64,000 nt of DNA from Narthecium ossifragum (taxonomy: Eukaryota; Streptophyta; Magnoliopsida; Dioscoreales; Nartheciaceae). Each line of letters opens with the position of its first letter. The stretch's first letter is position 1. Made by a program: the position numbers and the translations under genes. Below, piece after piece: positions 46,239 through 58,014 of the stretch. The notes below the pieces were generated by a model. The model ran no database searches. It had not been told where the DNA came from and worked only from the letters and a program-made list of their open reading frames with translations. Location: contig OY986975.1 in NCBI GenBank assembly GCA_963920575.1, positions 3,707,961-3,771,960 on the forward strand, written 5' to 3'.

Positions 46239-48569
46239 ATGGGGCTTCCGTCCACTCTCGCCGCCTCCCTCCTGCTGCTGATACTACTCAGCAACCGATC
46301 CGCACCGGCGTCAGCCGAGGAGAAGCTCACCTCCTTCTCCGCGTCCGACTCGCCGTGGAACCCCTCCCAGAAGAACCGCGTCCTCGTCTCGCCCAACGCC
46401 ATCTTCTTAGCCGGCTTCCGCCGCTCCCCCCGCTCTGCCTCCTTGTTCGTCTTCGCCGTATGGGTCCTTACCGCTGCCGACCAGACCATCGTCTGGTCCC
46501 TCGACCGCGACGTGGACCACTCTGCCACTCTTGCCGTCTCCCCCCTCGGCGTCCTCACCCTGAACGACTCCTCCGGCCGAAACCTTTGGCCTGGCTCTGC
46601 CCGCGGCTCGAATGGCACGCGGCTTGTCTTGAATGACGACGGTAGCCTCGTCTTCGGCGGCTGGACTAGCTTCAGCTCGCCGACCGACACCATCCTCCCC
46701 AACCAGCCCATTCCGACGAACGGAACCGGCCTACGGTCCGGCCAGTACCGGTTCGTTAACTCGGGAACGCTTGTGTTTGGCCAGAATGATTCTTACTGGT
46801 CGAGCAACGGCGCCATTCAGAGCCTCAACTCCACCGGGGTGCTCCTCCTGAGCAATGGCAACAATCAACTAACCGCTGATATCGGCCGGAATTCTTTACG
46901 CCGGCTAACTTTAGACAAAGATGGCAATCTCAGGGTCTACAGCCTCGATAAATCCGGCCAGTGGGTTATGATCTGGCAAGCAGTGCAAGAGCTCTGTACA
47001 ATCCATGGACTCTGCGGCCCCAACACCATCTGCATGCCAACCGGTTCCAACGCCACCACTTGCGTCTGCCCGCCGGGCTTCGTTAATAGCACCGACGGCA
47101 GCGCTTGCAACCGGGAAACTTCGTTTGTGAACAAAACTAGCAAATTTCTCCGGCTCGACTACGTGAGCTTCGATCAGGGTTTCCATACAATTAATCTCTC
47201 GTCGCTCCCCTTTGAAATTTGCCAATCTAGGTGCTTAGCCAACCATAGTTGCATCGGATTTAGCTACAAGTTCGACGGTAGCCTCTATTGTGTCCACCAC
47301 GTCGACTTTCTCGCCCATGGATACTGGTCTCCGGTGACGGAGACGGCCCTGTTCCTCCGAGTGGCGAGCTCCGAGACGAAAGTCTCCAACTTTACCGGGA
47401 TGACATCGATGGCCGACGCGGTTCGCCTGTTGAACATCAGTCTCGCGCCTCTGCCGAAGAGATACAAGGACACCACGGCGAACCTGGCGATTATGATCAC
47501 CTGTTTCGTGCTCGTGCTCATCGTCGGGGTCCTGTTCTTCTGGGCCTTCTTGAGGAAGTACGCAACGCACCGCAACATGACGCGGGCCTTCGGCTTGGAG
47601 TTTCTCCCAGACGGAGGGCTTCAGAGTTTCACCTACGCCGAGCTGAAGGCCGCCACGAACGACTTCTCCGAAGTGATCGGGAGCGGAGGCTTCGGAGTGG
47701 CCTATAAGGGGGAGCTGCCGGACCACCGTGTGATAGCCGTGAAGCGCCTCAAGGACGTGGGCCGGCGGGAGGCGGAGTTCCGTGCGGAGCTCACCATCAT
47801 CGCACGGATGCACCACCTCAACCTCGTACGCATGTGGGGGTTCTGCGCCGAGAAGGAGCAGAGGATGCTCGTCTACGAGTTCATCCCCAATGGCTCCCTA
47901 GCTAAGTTCCTCTTCTCCAATCCAGAAAAGGTTCTCGATTGGAGTACTAGATACAGGATCGCCGTCAGCGTGGCACGGGTCATCGCCTACCTGCATGAAG
48001 AGTGCCTGGAGTGCGTGCTCCACTGCGACATCAAGCCGGAGAACATACTCCTGGAGGACGACTTCTGCCCCAAAGTCTCCGACTTCGGCCTGGCCAAGCT
48101 GAGCAACAAGGAGGACAATGTGAGCGTCTCGCAGATCAGAGGCACGCGCGGATACATGGCGCCGGAGTGGGCGATCTGGAGCGAGCCCATCACCGCCAAG
48201 GCCGACGTCTATAGCTTCGGAATGGTGCTGTTGGAGATCGTCACAGGGTTGAGGAACTTCGACTTCAAGCAGCCGTCTGTAGAAAGCCATGAGTGGTACT
48301 TCCCCGGGTGGGCATTCGAGAAGGTGTATGTGGAGCAGAAGGTGGAGGAGATCCTGGATAGGAGGATCATGGAGAGTTATGACAGAGTGCATGCTGTGAT
48401 GGTGGAGAGGATGGTGAGGACGGCGATGTGGTGCTTGCAGGAACGCGCAGAGGCTAGGCCGTCGATGGGCAAGGTGGTCAAGATGCTGGAGGGAGCTGTT
48501 GAGATCACAGAACCTGAGAAACCTATCATATTAGATAATTGGAGTTTACATCATATTTGTGAAAGTTGA
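46239..48569 (+). CDS. S-domain (G-type lectin) receptor-like protein kinase, intronless
   Basis: 776 residues, intact and uninterrupted. Order: signal peptide (about 1-26), bulb-type lectin region (about 30-200), EGF-like Cys-rich segment (about 250-290), PAN-like region (about 300-375), one membrane helix (about 414-437) and a Ser/Thr kinase (about 475-750). Kinase motifs: GSGGFGVAYK at 481-490, Lys502, HCDIKPEN with Asp597, DFG at 615-617, APE at 641-643. Cys before the catalytic Asp makes it a non-RD kinase, a class often tied to immune receptors. The architecture fits the ZmPK1/At1g34300-type S-domain kinases of the plasma membrane; the ligand is unknown. It is strongly GC-rich, unlike its surroundings, which also creates long spurious antisense frames. 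The chosen ATG gives the signal peptide. A copia LTR begins 95 bp after the stop. Confidence 0.93.
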   Translation: MGLPSTLAASLLLLILLSNRSAPASAEEKLTSFSASDSPWNPSQKNRVLVSPNAIFLAGFRRSPRSASLFVFAVWVLTAADQTIVWSLDRDVDHSATLAVSPLGVLTLNDSSGRNLWPGSARGSNGTRLVLNDDGSLVFGGWTSFSSPTDTILPNQPIPTNGTGLRSGQYRFVNSGTLVFGQNDSYWSSNGAIQSLNSTGVLLLSNGNNQLTADIGRNSLRRLTLDKDGNLRVYSLDKSGQWVMIWQAVQELCTIHGLCGPNTICMPTGSNATTCVCPPGFVNSTDGSACNRETSFVNKTSKFLRLDYVSFDQGFHTINLSSLPFEICQSRCLANHSCIGFSYKFDGSLYCVHHVDFLAHGYWSPVTETALFLRVASSETKVSNFTGMTSMADAVRLLNISLAPLPKRYKDTTANLAIMITCFVLVLIVGVLFFWAFLRKYATHRNMTRAFGLEFLPDGGLQSFTYAELKAATNDFSEVIGSGGFGVAYKGELPDHRVIAVKRLKDVGRREAEFRAELTIIARMHHLNLVRMWGFCAEKEQRMLVYEFIPNGSLAKFLFSNPEKVLDWSTRYRIAVSVARVIAYLHEECLECVLHCDIKPENILLEDDFCPKVSDFGLAKLSNKEDNVSVSQIRGTRGYMAPEWAIWSEPITAKADVYSFGMVLLEIVTGLRNFDFKQPSVESHEWYFPGWAFEKVYVEQKVEEILDRRIMESYDRVHAVMVERMVRTAMWCLQERAEARPSMGKVVKMLEGAVEITEPEKPIILDNWSLHHICES

Positions 48570-48663
48570 GTGGTACGTCACTATTATTAGATTTAAGGTC
48601 TAAGCATCATTTGACGTCAGTTATGAACAGTTATGATTGATTATGTATTTCTGATGATCATTT

Positions 48664-49122
48664 TGTTGGAGATGCTTGCAAAATAGGATGTCTAGATATG
48701 CCTCGAAGAGGTGTCTCTAGGGGGTCATGCATGTAGTTTGAATAGATACCTTAGTAACTGATTCATGCATGGGATGCACGTGTGGTGCATGCATGAGTTC
48801 GGTTTTATGGGAGTTATTTAAGTGAATAGGTGTGTCTATTCATAAAGGGTTGTGTCCTTTAGTGAATAGTGATGTGTCTTTTGGAACCTATATATGTGTA
48901 ACTGATAGTATTGATAACGTGTAGGTTTTTGAATGAGTAGAAGAGGTTTTTAGCCATTCTTCTAATTCATGGGATATTCTTAAATCCAACAAAGTGGTAT
49001 CCAGAGCTAGGTTCTATTGAAGATGACATATAATCTTGTTCATCCTCAACTTCCAAGACTTACGAAGGACGGCTATGATAATTGGTGCATTCAAATGAAA
49101 GCACTATTCGGATCCCAAGATC
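48664..49122 (+). mobile_element. Copia 5' fragment: LTR, primer site and gag start
   Basis: An LTR of 328 bp (48664-48991, TGTTGGAGATG...AAATCCAACA) is followed by a primer-binding site TGGTATCCAGAGC (about 48,996) and an ATG at 49023 beginning MTYNLVHPQLPRLTKDGYDN. It stops at about 49,122, where NEPRO-like copy 4 starts. The rest of the element is missing. Its LTR is unrelated in length to the copia element at 34 kb. Confidence 0.8.
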
Positions 49123-50625
49123 CTAACAAAATCAAGGATTACAACCTGGCAAGAATCCTTGATGTAGCAGCACGATGACATGCATCACAAAAACTACATT
49201 TCCAATATCTACAAGAACTATCATCATTCAAACCAGCTTGCTAAAGAGAAGATCAGCACACCCTAAAGAAACGGCTACTCCTTTAGGATATCCACCGGCA
49301 CGAACCAATGACCTTGAGGGTTGAGACCTAGGGTCGAATCCACATCCAGCGAATTTCCCAGTTATGGGTCATACGCTATCTCCTACGGAGTGACCCTTGC
49401 AGTGGTGTTAATTTACATTTCTACTTCACTATACCAATGATGAGAATAGATGCATTCAAGGTATGCTTACGAAGCAATATTCCATTGGCACACATAGTCA
49501 TATTTCACTAAATAAATAAGTTGAAACCACAACAAATTTGGAGAATATCACACCTGTGATAGTAAACGTGCAATTCCCAAGAGCTGTTCCTTGTAATTGT
49601 ACTTCCCGCCGGGATACTTTTTCTTAAGTCTACAAAACCAAAGAACTTACTGAAAATCTATAAGACGCATCTTGGTCACGAACCCTACAACCATCATTGT
49701 GAACATGTATACAAAAAACATTACCTTTTAGAAATATGCGCCTTCTCAACGGGTTTCCTACCTTCGATGATCGGAAAGGCGGTGTTCAAGAGCTCCCCAA
49801 GCCCCGCGGACTCCAGGAGCCTCACATCCCTCCTCACCTACAACTCCAAATCGAACATCATAGAAACATCGACTGATCGACATATAAACTAAACTTAAAA
49901 GAAAAAAAATTGAACAAGATAGAAGAAATCGATGCAAATTGTGACCTTCAGGAGGGCTTGGAAGTAGGGGCTATGGCGGTGCTGGTTCTTGTTCTTGTAG
50001 ACGACCCTGTCAAGTACTGCGGACTCATCATGGAGCTGGCCGAGGAGTGACCTCATCCGGGCCTCGACATCATTGCATTCCAATCCCATCGACGTCATCG
50101 TTCATCGAGGGGCGGGGGGAGAGAGAGAGAGAGAGAGAGAGAGCTCGGGAGGAGGCGGTGGCGTGGGCTTGTGGAGCGGCGCAAGGGTTGCAGCGGCGAG
50201 CTCGGTTTCAGTCAGAGTCGGAGGGGAAGTAGTTAAACGAGTCGGATCCTATTCGATAATCGCTACCCGCTATGGAATCCACAAGAAGCGGGCATGACTC
50301 CGTGCAACACACGACGTGATTTATTAGTTCACGGGAAATTGGTCTTTAGTCCCTTTTGGTGCAAACTATTAGTCAACAAGTCCATAGTTAAAATTGATGT
50401 CAACGGTATGTTTTAATAACATTTTTTAAAAATAGTATTATTTTAAAAAATTTCCAATTGTAATTCAGTGGCAGGCGCGAAATCTATGCCCGATTAATCG
50501 GCGCTTCGGATCGCCGAGGACGGCGGCACGCGAAAAAATCACAGGGAGAGCTCGAACTCGTGCGGTTCGCAACGAGAAGGAGAGGTCCCTCGCGCTTCTC
50601 TCGAGCTCCCGCCCTTTCAAGTCTT
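49123..50625 (-). pseudogene. NEPRO-like 5' fragment, copy 4 (exons 1-3 plus upstream region)
   Basis: Exon 1 is 50098-49946 (MTSMGLECNDVEARMRSLLG), exon 2 is 49837-49725 and exon 3 is 49629-49554. Splice sites resemble those of the intact gene. The lower end is cut by the copia fragment in the intron 3 equivalent. The upstream region (50099-50625) is the most complete: GA run, a segment missing from copy 2, and the block shared with 60,223-60,475. It joins copy 5 after CGCCCTTTCAAGTC, exactly like the copy 2/copy 3 junction. Confidence 0.85.
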
Positions 50626-52522
50626 CGATCAAACTAAAAGAACAAATAAAAGTACCAAAGCAAGAGGGTAGACGACAAGTTTTTCTTCTTCTTTTTTTTC
50701 CTTTTCTTTTGTTAAAAGATAAGCCTTGTTTGTAACAAACCAGCAGTGGTAAGATAATGGTAGCAGTATCCATGTTCCTACCTAATATCACAGGTGCCCA
50801 AGTCAAAATGCATGGTTGTGCCTAAGCGAACTGATCAAGAAATTTGGATTTCCTTTCCAAAAGACAAATCATTTTTTTTAATTGAATTGAGTCAGCAATA
50901 AGGAAGGATCCAACACAAAACTTATAGAAGCAAACAAGGCAATCATGTGTTGTCCAGAAGATGTATTTATATTCAATAAAAAGATGGGAAAATATCTTCC
51001 TACTTAAAAACGAATTAGATTCTTACTAAAATGATTCAACACATCATTTCAAAAAACCAGGTCTTATTTCATATCTTTTGGATGTCTTGTTATTTCTCAA
51101 TATTTCGATAAACTTTATTGTTAATATTATCAGCTTTATAGATAGAATGCTAATTTGGCTATCCAAAAAATAAGATGCAACAAGTGCTTTGAACAGATCA
51201 AAACGTGCATGATTTTTATACAAGATCGCAAAAACAATAAACAATTAACATGAGACTATGATAGGATCCGTAGACTCATTTCATCCATGTGAATTTCCTT
51301 CAACTCAACATAAAGCATCTCGTAACATATACAAGGCAAGTTTGGATCAAGGCAACAACTAGCACATAAACTAGGAAACCTGTGCAAACACTTGGACCAT
51401 TAGCAAAAGGAAATGTTACACATGTAGCTTGGATAAATGATAAATCAGCCTACTGATGATTACAACCAAGTTCACTTGTTAGTTATTTTCCCTACATCGC
51501 ATTTCAGGTCTATCGAACGAATTAAGATATACAACAACACTTCTAGTGTTATAATTACCGAGTTCATGGCTTTAGTTTGATCATAAAGTGAAAATTCCTA
51601 ACAAAATCAAGGATTACAACCTGACAAGAATCCAGGGGGTAGCAGCACGATGGCATGCATAACAAAAACTACATTTGCAATATCTACAAGAACTATCATC
51701 ATTCAAACCAGCTTGCTTAAGAGAAGATCAGCACACCCTAAAGGAACGGCTACTCCTTTAAGATATCCACCGGCACACACCCATGACCTTGAGGGTTGAG
51801 ACCTAGGGTCGAATCGACATCTAGCGAATTTCCCAGTTATGGGTCAAATGCTATCTCCTAAGGAGTGACCCTTGCAGTGGTGTTAATTTACATTTCTACT
51901 TCACTATACCAATGATGAGAATAGATGCATTCTAGGTATGCTTGGGAAGCAATATTCCATTGGCACACATAGTCATATTTCACTAAATAAATAAGTTGGA
52001 ACCACAACAAATTTGGAGAATATCACACCTGTGATAGTAAACATGCAATTCCCAAGAGCCGTTCCTTGTAATTGTACTTCCCGCCGGGATACTTTTTCTT
52101 AAGTTTACAAAACCAAAGAACTTATTGAAAATCTATAAGACGCATCTTGGTCACGAACCCTACAACCATCATTGTGAACATGTATACAAAAAACATTACC
52201 TTTTAGAAATATGAGCCTTCTCAGCAGGTTTCCTACCTTCGATGATCAGAAACACAGTGTTCAAGAGCTCCCCAAGCCCCGCGGACTCTAGGAGCCTCAC
52301 ATCCCTCCTCACCTGCAACTCCAAATCGAACTTCATAGAAACATCGACTAAATCGATGCAATTTGTGACCTTCAGGAGGGCTTGGAAGTAGGGGCTATGG
52401 CGGTGCTGGTTCTTGTTCTTGTAGACGACCCTGTCAAGTACTGCGGACTCATCATGGAGCTGGGCGAGGAGTGACCTCATCCGGGCCTCGACATCATTGC
52501 ATTCCAATCCCATCGGTGTCAT
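50626..52522 (-). pseudogene. NEPRO-like 5' fragment, copy 5 (nearest the downstream gene)
   Basis: Exon 1 is 52522-52370 (MTPMGLECNDVEARMRSLLA), exon 2 is 52312-52200 and exon 3 is 52104-52029. Intron 1 has lost about 50 bp, leaving 57 bp, and its remnant is open in frame, so exon 1 to exon 2 reads as one 108-codon frame. The acceptor before exon 3 has changed AG to AA. No exons 4-8 follow; the fragment continues as intron 3-like sequence to the junction with copy 4. Its promoter is split by the LTR nest at 52,782-60,222. Confidence 0.85.
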
Positions 52523-52781
52523 CGTTCATCGAGGGGCGGGGGAAGAGAGAGAGAGAGAGAGAGAGCTCGGGAGGAGGCGATGGCGTGGGCTTGTGGAGCG
52601 GCGCTAGGGTTGCAGCGGCGAGCTCGGTTTCGCTTGGAGTCGGAGGGGAAGTAGTTAAACGAGTCGGATCCTTTTCGATAATCACCACCCGCTATGGAAT
52701 CCACAAGAAGCGGGCATGCACGACGTGATTTATTAGTTCACGGGAAATTGGTCTTTAGTCCCTTTTGGTGCAAAGTATTAG
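52523..52781. promoter_or_regulatory. Shared head-to-head promoter, proximal half (copy 5 side)
   Basis: Holds a GA microsatellite (52,545-52,566) and the 5' UTR-like GC-rich block of NEPRO-like copy 5, then TTTATTAGTTCACGGG. It ends at the LTR insertion site and continues at 60,223. Confidence 0.55.
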
Positions 52782-55419
52782 TGTCGCGCCCCGACCCGCG
52801 AAAGCCCAACCGAGCCGGGCGACGCGAACCGGAACCTACAAAACGCGGAAAACAAAGCTGGCGAGGGTTCCCTCTAACCTATTGGTCTCCCTAACAGTTC
52901 ACCAAAGCACCCCAATTAAAAGACAATAATTTAATGAAATCTCGAACCACAGATTTACGAACTCAAAAAGATTTAATATACATATCCTCAGAGAGGGGGG
53001 AGTTCAAATATAACATTACTCCCGTAGGAGACTATCTAACATAGGATAAAAACTGTAAATGATCACTACCTCTCAGACTCCGCCTGGCGCCGCCGCACCG
53101 CCGACCAACTGCCCGGTAGGGGCCACAGAAGAAGAACTGACGCATGCACCTGCAAAACGCAGCCCGGGTAGGAGTGAGCACTAATGTCGCGCCCCAACCC
53201 GCAGGACCCAGACCGGGCCGGGACACGAGGGGGAAAACCTACAACTACTAGTCTCAACTGGCGGAAACAGTTGAGACTAAAGCCCAGCTGGCGGAAACAG
53301 CTGGCCACAGGCACAATGCGGAAGCGAATACTACAACAACTATTAACATCTATTACAAAACAGTAATAATAGAGTTTAACAGAGTTTTAGTACAACAAGG
53401 ATCTACAAGGGATCAACAGTCCCCAAAAAGAAGCTACAACACCCACCGGGGTCTCCGTAAAAGCACAAACGAAACCATCCTGACCCTCAGACATGGTCAG
53501 GATCCGGCACGCTGCCACGAGACTGCCGACGGGGAAGCACCGGAGGGGAACGGGGACCCGCACCTGCAAACACACAGTCCAGGTAGGAATGAACAACAGC
53601 TCAGCAGGGTCCTACTCTACCACTCCCGCTAAGAAGGCAAACCCAACGAACCAACTCTGAAGCCAAGTACTGAGGCTTGCCAAGGATTCCATAAACCCCG
53701 TCAATAACCCGAAGGACTCCTGTCCCAAGTACGCCCCTCCGACAGCCGCTGCTCAGGGGTGGACAACTCTGACAATCCCTGACACAGGGTGGACATGACG
53801 CTACTAGTAGGATGCCCTCCCCCAAGCGGGATCTCCACACTTGGCGGAACAACCGAGGTTAAGACTACCATCTCTCAGTACTCCAAGCCACAGAGCCAAC
53901 AGGACCCTTAACTCCTGACCCAAGACTAAGTCTAGCCAGGGAGTCCATCGATCCCATCGATGTCTTCCCCCCCCAAGGTTCCTGTCCAACGTACGTCCCT
54001 CCGATGGCCACTGTTTGAGAACTGGGCCACCTCCGACGGTCCTTGACACAGGGTGGGCCGGGCGCTAATTGTAGGACACCCTTACTGGGGTAACGGCATC
54101 CCACGCTTAGTCTTAGATCACCGAAGCCCACGGGTCAAACCTACCCAGTCTAACCTAGCATGTCTAATGCACAGTAAGCAGGGCAGGATATGAATAAAGC
54201 GGTAACAAACAGCACAACAAGGGCACACCTTCGGCCCATTTAAACTAAGCACACCCGAGGGTCATGACTCCTTCGGTTCACCATAAAACGGTAAAAGGGC
54301 ATAACCCATGGCCCAATTATACTAAGCATTCCCGAGGGTTCATTACTCCCTCGGTTAACCACAAAGCAATAAACATTCAAGCATGAAGAACAACATGATA
54401 AGCCCCAGGGGCGAAACCGTCAAACAACCACTTACATGCGAAGCCCCGCGGGCAAAACCCTTGAAAACCCTCGCTGCTTACAGAAGGATCAATCCTTTCC
54501 CAAGGAAGGATCGATCACTTAAGTAACAGTGAGCTTCCCTCACTATCGAGACAAAGGTGATCGATCCTTCCTCCCAGGAAGATCGATTTTTCTCGAGACA
54601 GAGGGCGCCCTTCCAGTCGCACCAAGGAAGATCGATCTTTCCTCCCAGGAAGATCGATCTTTCTCGGGATGAAGGGGTAACCATGCTAACCCAAGCCCCA
54701 TGATCGATCTCCTCCCATAAGAAGATCGATCATGCGCTGGGTGCAGCAAGCCAACACAAGAGGACCGATCCTTCCTCCCAGGAGGATCAATCCTGATGGG
54801 TTCCGGCGCACTTCCGGCTGGAGAACTGCCGGAAGACACAACCAAACCTCACCAAACTTGGTGGGCTGGTAGATCTAGGTGCCACGAAGCTACTCAAGGC
54901 TTCAAAACCGGGAAACAACCACTCCACAAGGAGATCCAACGGAAAACAAAACCGGGTTTCAAACCCCTCATAAGCAAGCCGGAGTTTTGAGGAAGAACCC
55001 TACCTCTTCAACGCAGCTTCGATCCACAAGGCCTAACCCAGGACCTTCCTCGCCTCGCCGTGAACCCAACAAGCCTTCAAGCTCCAGGAAAGGTGGCCGG
55101 AGGAGGAAGAACGGCGAGCGGAAGCTCTCAGCTGGAACAGGGGAAGAAGCAGAGCCGGGAGAAGAAGAGGGAAGAAGAGGAAGAAAGGAAGGAGGAGGGG
55201 AAGGGGTAAGGCCGGGGGAAAGCCGGCGAAGGCGGGGAAAAGCTGGGGGAGGGGAGGGAAAGTCTTCCCTCCCCTAACAGGGGAAGCGACGGCCACCGCC
55301 GTGGCCATCCTTCGAATGCCACCGCCAACGACTTCCAGGCACATGTAGGATCGATCCTCCACGACCAAAGGATCGATCCTCCCTGCCCAGAAGTGAAAAC
55401 TTGGGCTGGAAAACGGGCA

Positions 55420-58014
55420 TGTGAGGACTCGTACCTCCAACCTGGTCCGATCGCGTTAGGTCGAGGGCCTGGGTTTGTGATTTGGCTCGGTTGGCCTTGG
55501 GATGCAATCGGTTGATCGCATCGCTGTTTTTGACTCCAGTGGCATTTTGGTAAATATGCCCCCTGGTGGTCAGTTTCACACCCGCGTTGTACACATGGCC
55601 TTTGATTGATGTATGTGTTTGATTAGAACCTTTAGGGTGCGTCCGATCGGAAGATCGGAGCTCGATCGGGAGAGATCGAATCGGACGGCTGTGATGGATT
55701 CCAGCTTTCTATTTAAACCCCTTTCCTTTCTCTCTCTCTTTCTTTTTCTTCTTCTCCTGCGTTCTTTCTTCTCTCTCTCCTACGGCCGGCTGTGCTAGGG
55801 CATTCGGAGGCGTGGCTTCGAGGAGCGGATTCCGACGATCGGAGTTGAGGGATGCGTGGAGGAGCTGCCCTATCTCATCAAGTAGGTGTTTCTACCTCGA
55901 TCTTTGGATCGGGTTCTCCTAGGATAGGTTTATTGTATTTTCGTTGTAGGAGTACTTATTAGAATGCTGTGTAGTTCTTTGTGCATGTGTTATAGATGCT
56001 TTGAAGTATTCCTACCTCGCGATTTCCGTATTCTAACGGCTGATTTCCCGTATTATCGCCGTTTCGTCGGTTTTCGCCATTTTGACCTAGATAGGAGATT
56101 TATCCGTCAAAAATATGATTTCTTTGCACCGTTGGTTTCCCCATAATCTTTTATGCATGCTTGCAAAGTTTCAATGATTTCCAACTTGGTTTGATCCTTG
56201 AAATCCAAGAAATTGGATTTCCGGCACTGTTCTGATGAACTGTGCCTAAGGCCCGACGGTCGATCGGTGGGTCGACCGTCAAGTGTTGATTTGCGTTTTC
56301 TGGGCCTGACGGTCGACCGTCGCATCGACCGTCGGGCTCTGTCGCGATTTTGGACTCCCACGGTCGATGGATCGATCGACCGCGGGATCTTCTTCTTTTC
56401 GTCATTTACCTGACGGTCGACCGTCGGATCGACCGTCAGGCGCTGTTTGATTTTGGGCTCCCCAGGGTCGATGAGTGGATCGACCGTCGCCCTTTGGTTT
56501 TCTTCGTGATGGTCTCACGGTCGACCGTGGTATCGACCGTGACATCGACCGTGGCCTCACGGTCGATCGGGGGATCGACCGTCGTATCGACCGTGGGCCC
56601 TTAAACAGTGTTTTCTGGTCTTTCTCAAATAGCTTTCGATCATGATTGATCTTTAAACGTATTGGGAAGTTTGTAAATGGATTTTGTAGTGTTTTCAAGG
56701 GATTTCTATCGAGTTTGAGGATCGATTCGAGTATTTCCCGTTTTAGACAAATCTATGGTTTTTGATAGCATTTAATACGTGTTTGATAAGTAGTTAAATG
56801 CTTATTGGGTGGCTTAACCATTAGCTAGCTATGAGTGCTAGTTAATGTGGAATTGTGGAACCTTAGCCTGTTGCAGGCGAGTGCCGAGGGCTATTGTATA
56901 AATATGGCCAGTTACCTACGGGGTAACTGTGGAACCTTAGTCTGTCAGGTGCGAGAGGGCACTGAAGACTACTGTATATCTAAATTCATGCTTTGCTCAG
57001 ATGTTGTGTGGTTAGCATAGTTTATCTGTATTTTGAGGCCTCTGCTATGCTTACCCCCTTGGCTAGCTATGAGCTATGCCTGGCCCTGTATGATTATTGA
57101 CATCTTGTTGCATGCTTATATCTTGTTATCTGTGCCTGAGCATTGCACGCATCTTGATTGCATTAGTGGCATCTGAGGTTAGGCGGGCGATGGGTTGATC
57201 GCCGATCCGAGGCTCTCGGGTAGCTCGGATCTAGCCATTAGGACCGCGGCTGGGTAGTCAGGATTAGGGTCTTATTGTTAATCAGAATCTCATGTTATTG
57301 AGAATGCACGCTAGTTGACTCTGATCAGTGTTTGAGGTTTAGAGGTCGTGTTGTCTTTCTAAGGCCAAGTGCTAAGGATGGTTGTCGACGTCCCTGACAC
57401 GGTCCCTAGGCAGTGGTTTCCTGCTGGGTAATGGTGATCCTACTGGTTCTGGTCCTGTTCCTCCCAGCGTGTTGGTTGATGTTCCCAGCGTGGTCGGTTG
57501 AGAAGAGTAGGATCCCGTGGGGAGTTGACAGGGGTTATGGGACCCCGTGGCATCCGTTAGACTTGAGCTGGGAGACAACACTGTTGTTGTTTTCCTCCCT
57601 TCAGTGTGCCGTAGAGGAGAACCCTACTGAGCTTATCCCTCACTCCTACCCGGGCTGCGTTTGCATGTGCAGGCGCCAGTTCTTCTTCAGTAGAGCAGGC
57701 GAGATCAGCTTTGGTGGCGCGACTACACCCAGAGGTGCTTGAGGTTGCTGGAGGATGTTTTGTTGTACTTTTGACAGATTTTGTAAATCATGTACATTTC
57801 AAGGGCTTTGAGATTAATGTATAATATTCTTTTATTGGAAGATCTTGTAATAGTACAACTGATGTTATATGAATTGAATATCTGTTTACCTCTGGGTTGT
57901 AAATTATTTAAGTTTTTATATAATTCCGCTTTGTATCGCGCCACTTGGAGATGAATAGTGTAGGTTTCCCCTCACGTCTCGTCCTGGATGGGTTTTCTGG
58001 GTCGGGATGTGACA
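55420..58014 (+). mobile_element. Solo LTR, divergent subfamily, innermost of the nest
   Basis: Starts TGTGAGGACTCG and ends GGGTCGGGATGTGACA. Flanks GGGCA (55415-55419) and GGGCC (58015-58019) are a 5-bp TSD with one mismatch. 2595 bp. It shares terminal and 3' blocks with the family, but its palindrome tract uses GGTCGACC instead of GATCGATC. TATA-like TCTATTTAAA at about 55,708. Confidence 0.8.
56245..56605. repeat. GGTCGACCGT palindrome-rich tract
   Basis: About 360 bp contain many copies of ACGGTCGACCGT, GGATCGACCGTC and GGTCGATC variants, often as nested inverted repeats such as CTGACGGTCGACCGTCGG followed by ATCGACCGTCAGG. The transcript could form several stable hairpins. The three clearest blocks are spaced about 100-130 bp apart. 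Confidence 0.8.

Noticed and set aside
46190..48392. Long antisense frames across the receptor kinase
   Set aside because: They mirror a strongly GC-biased coding sequence. The sense frame has all kinase motifs and the antisense frames show none.
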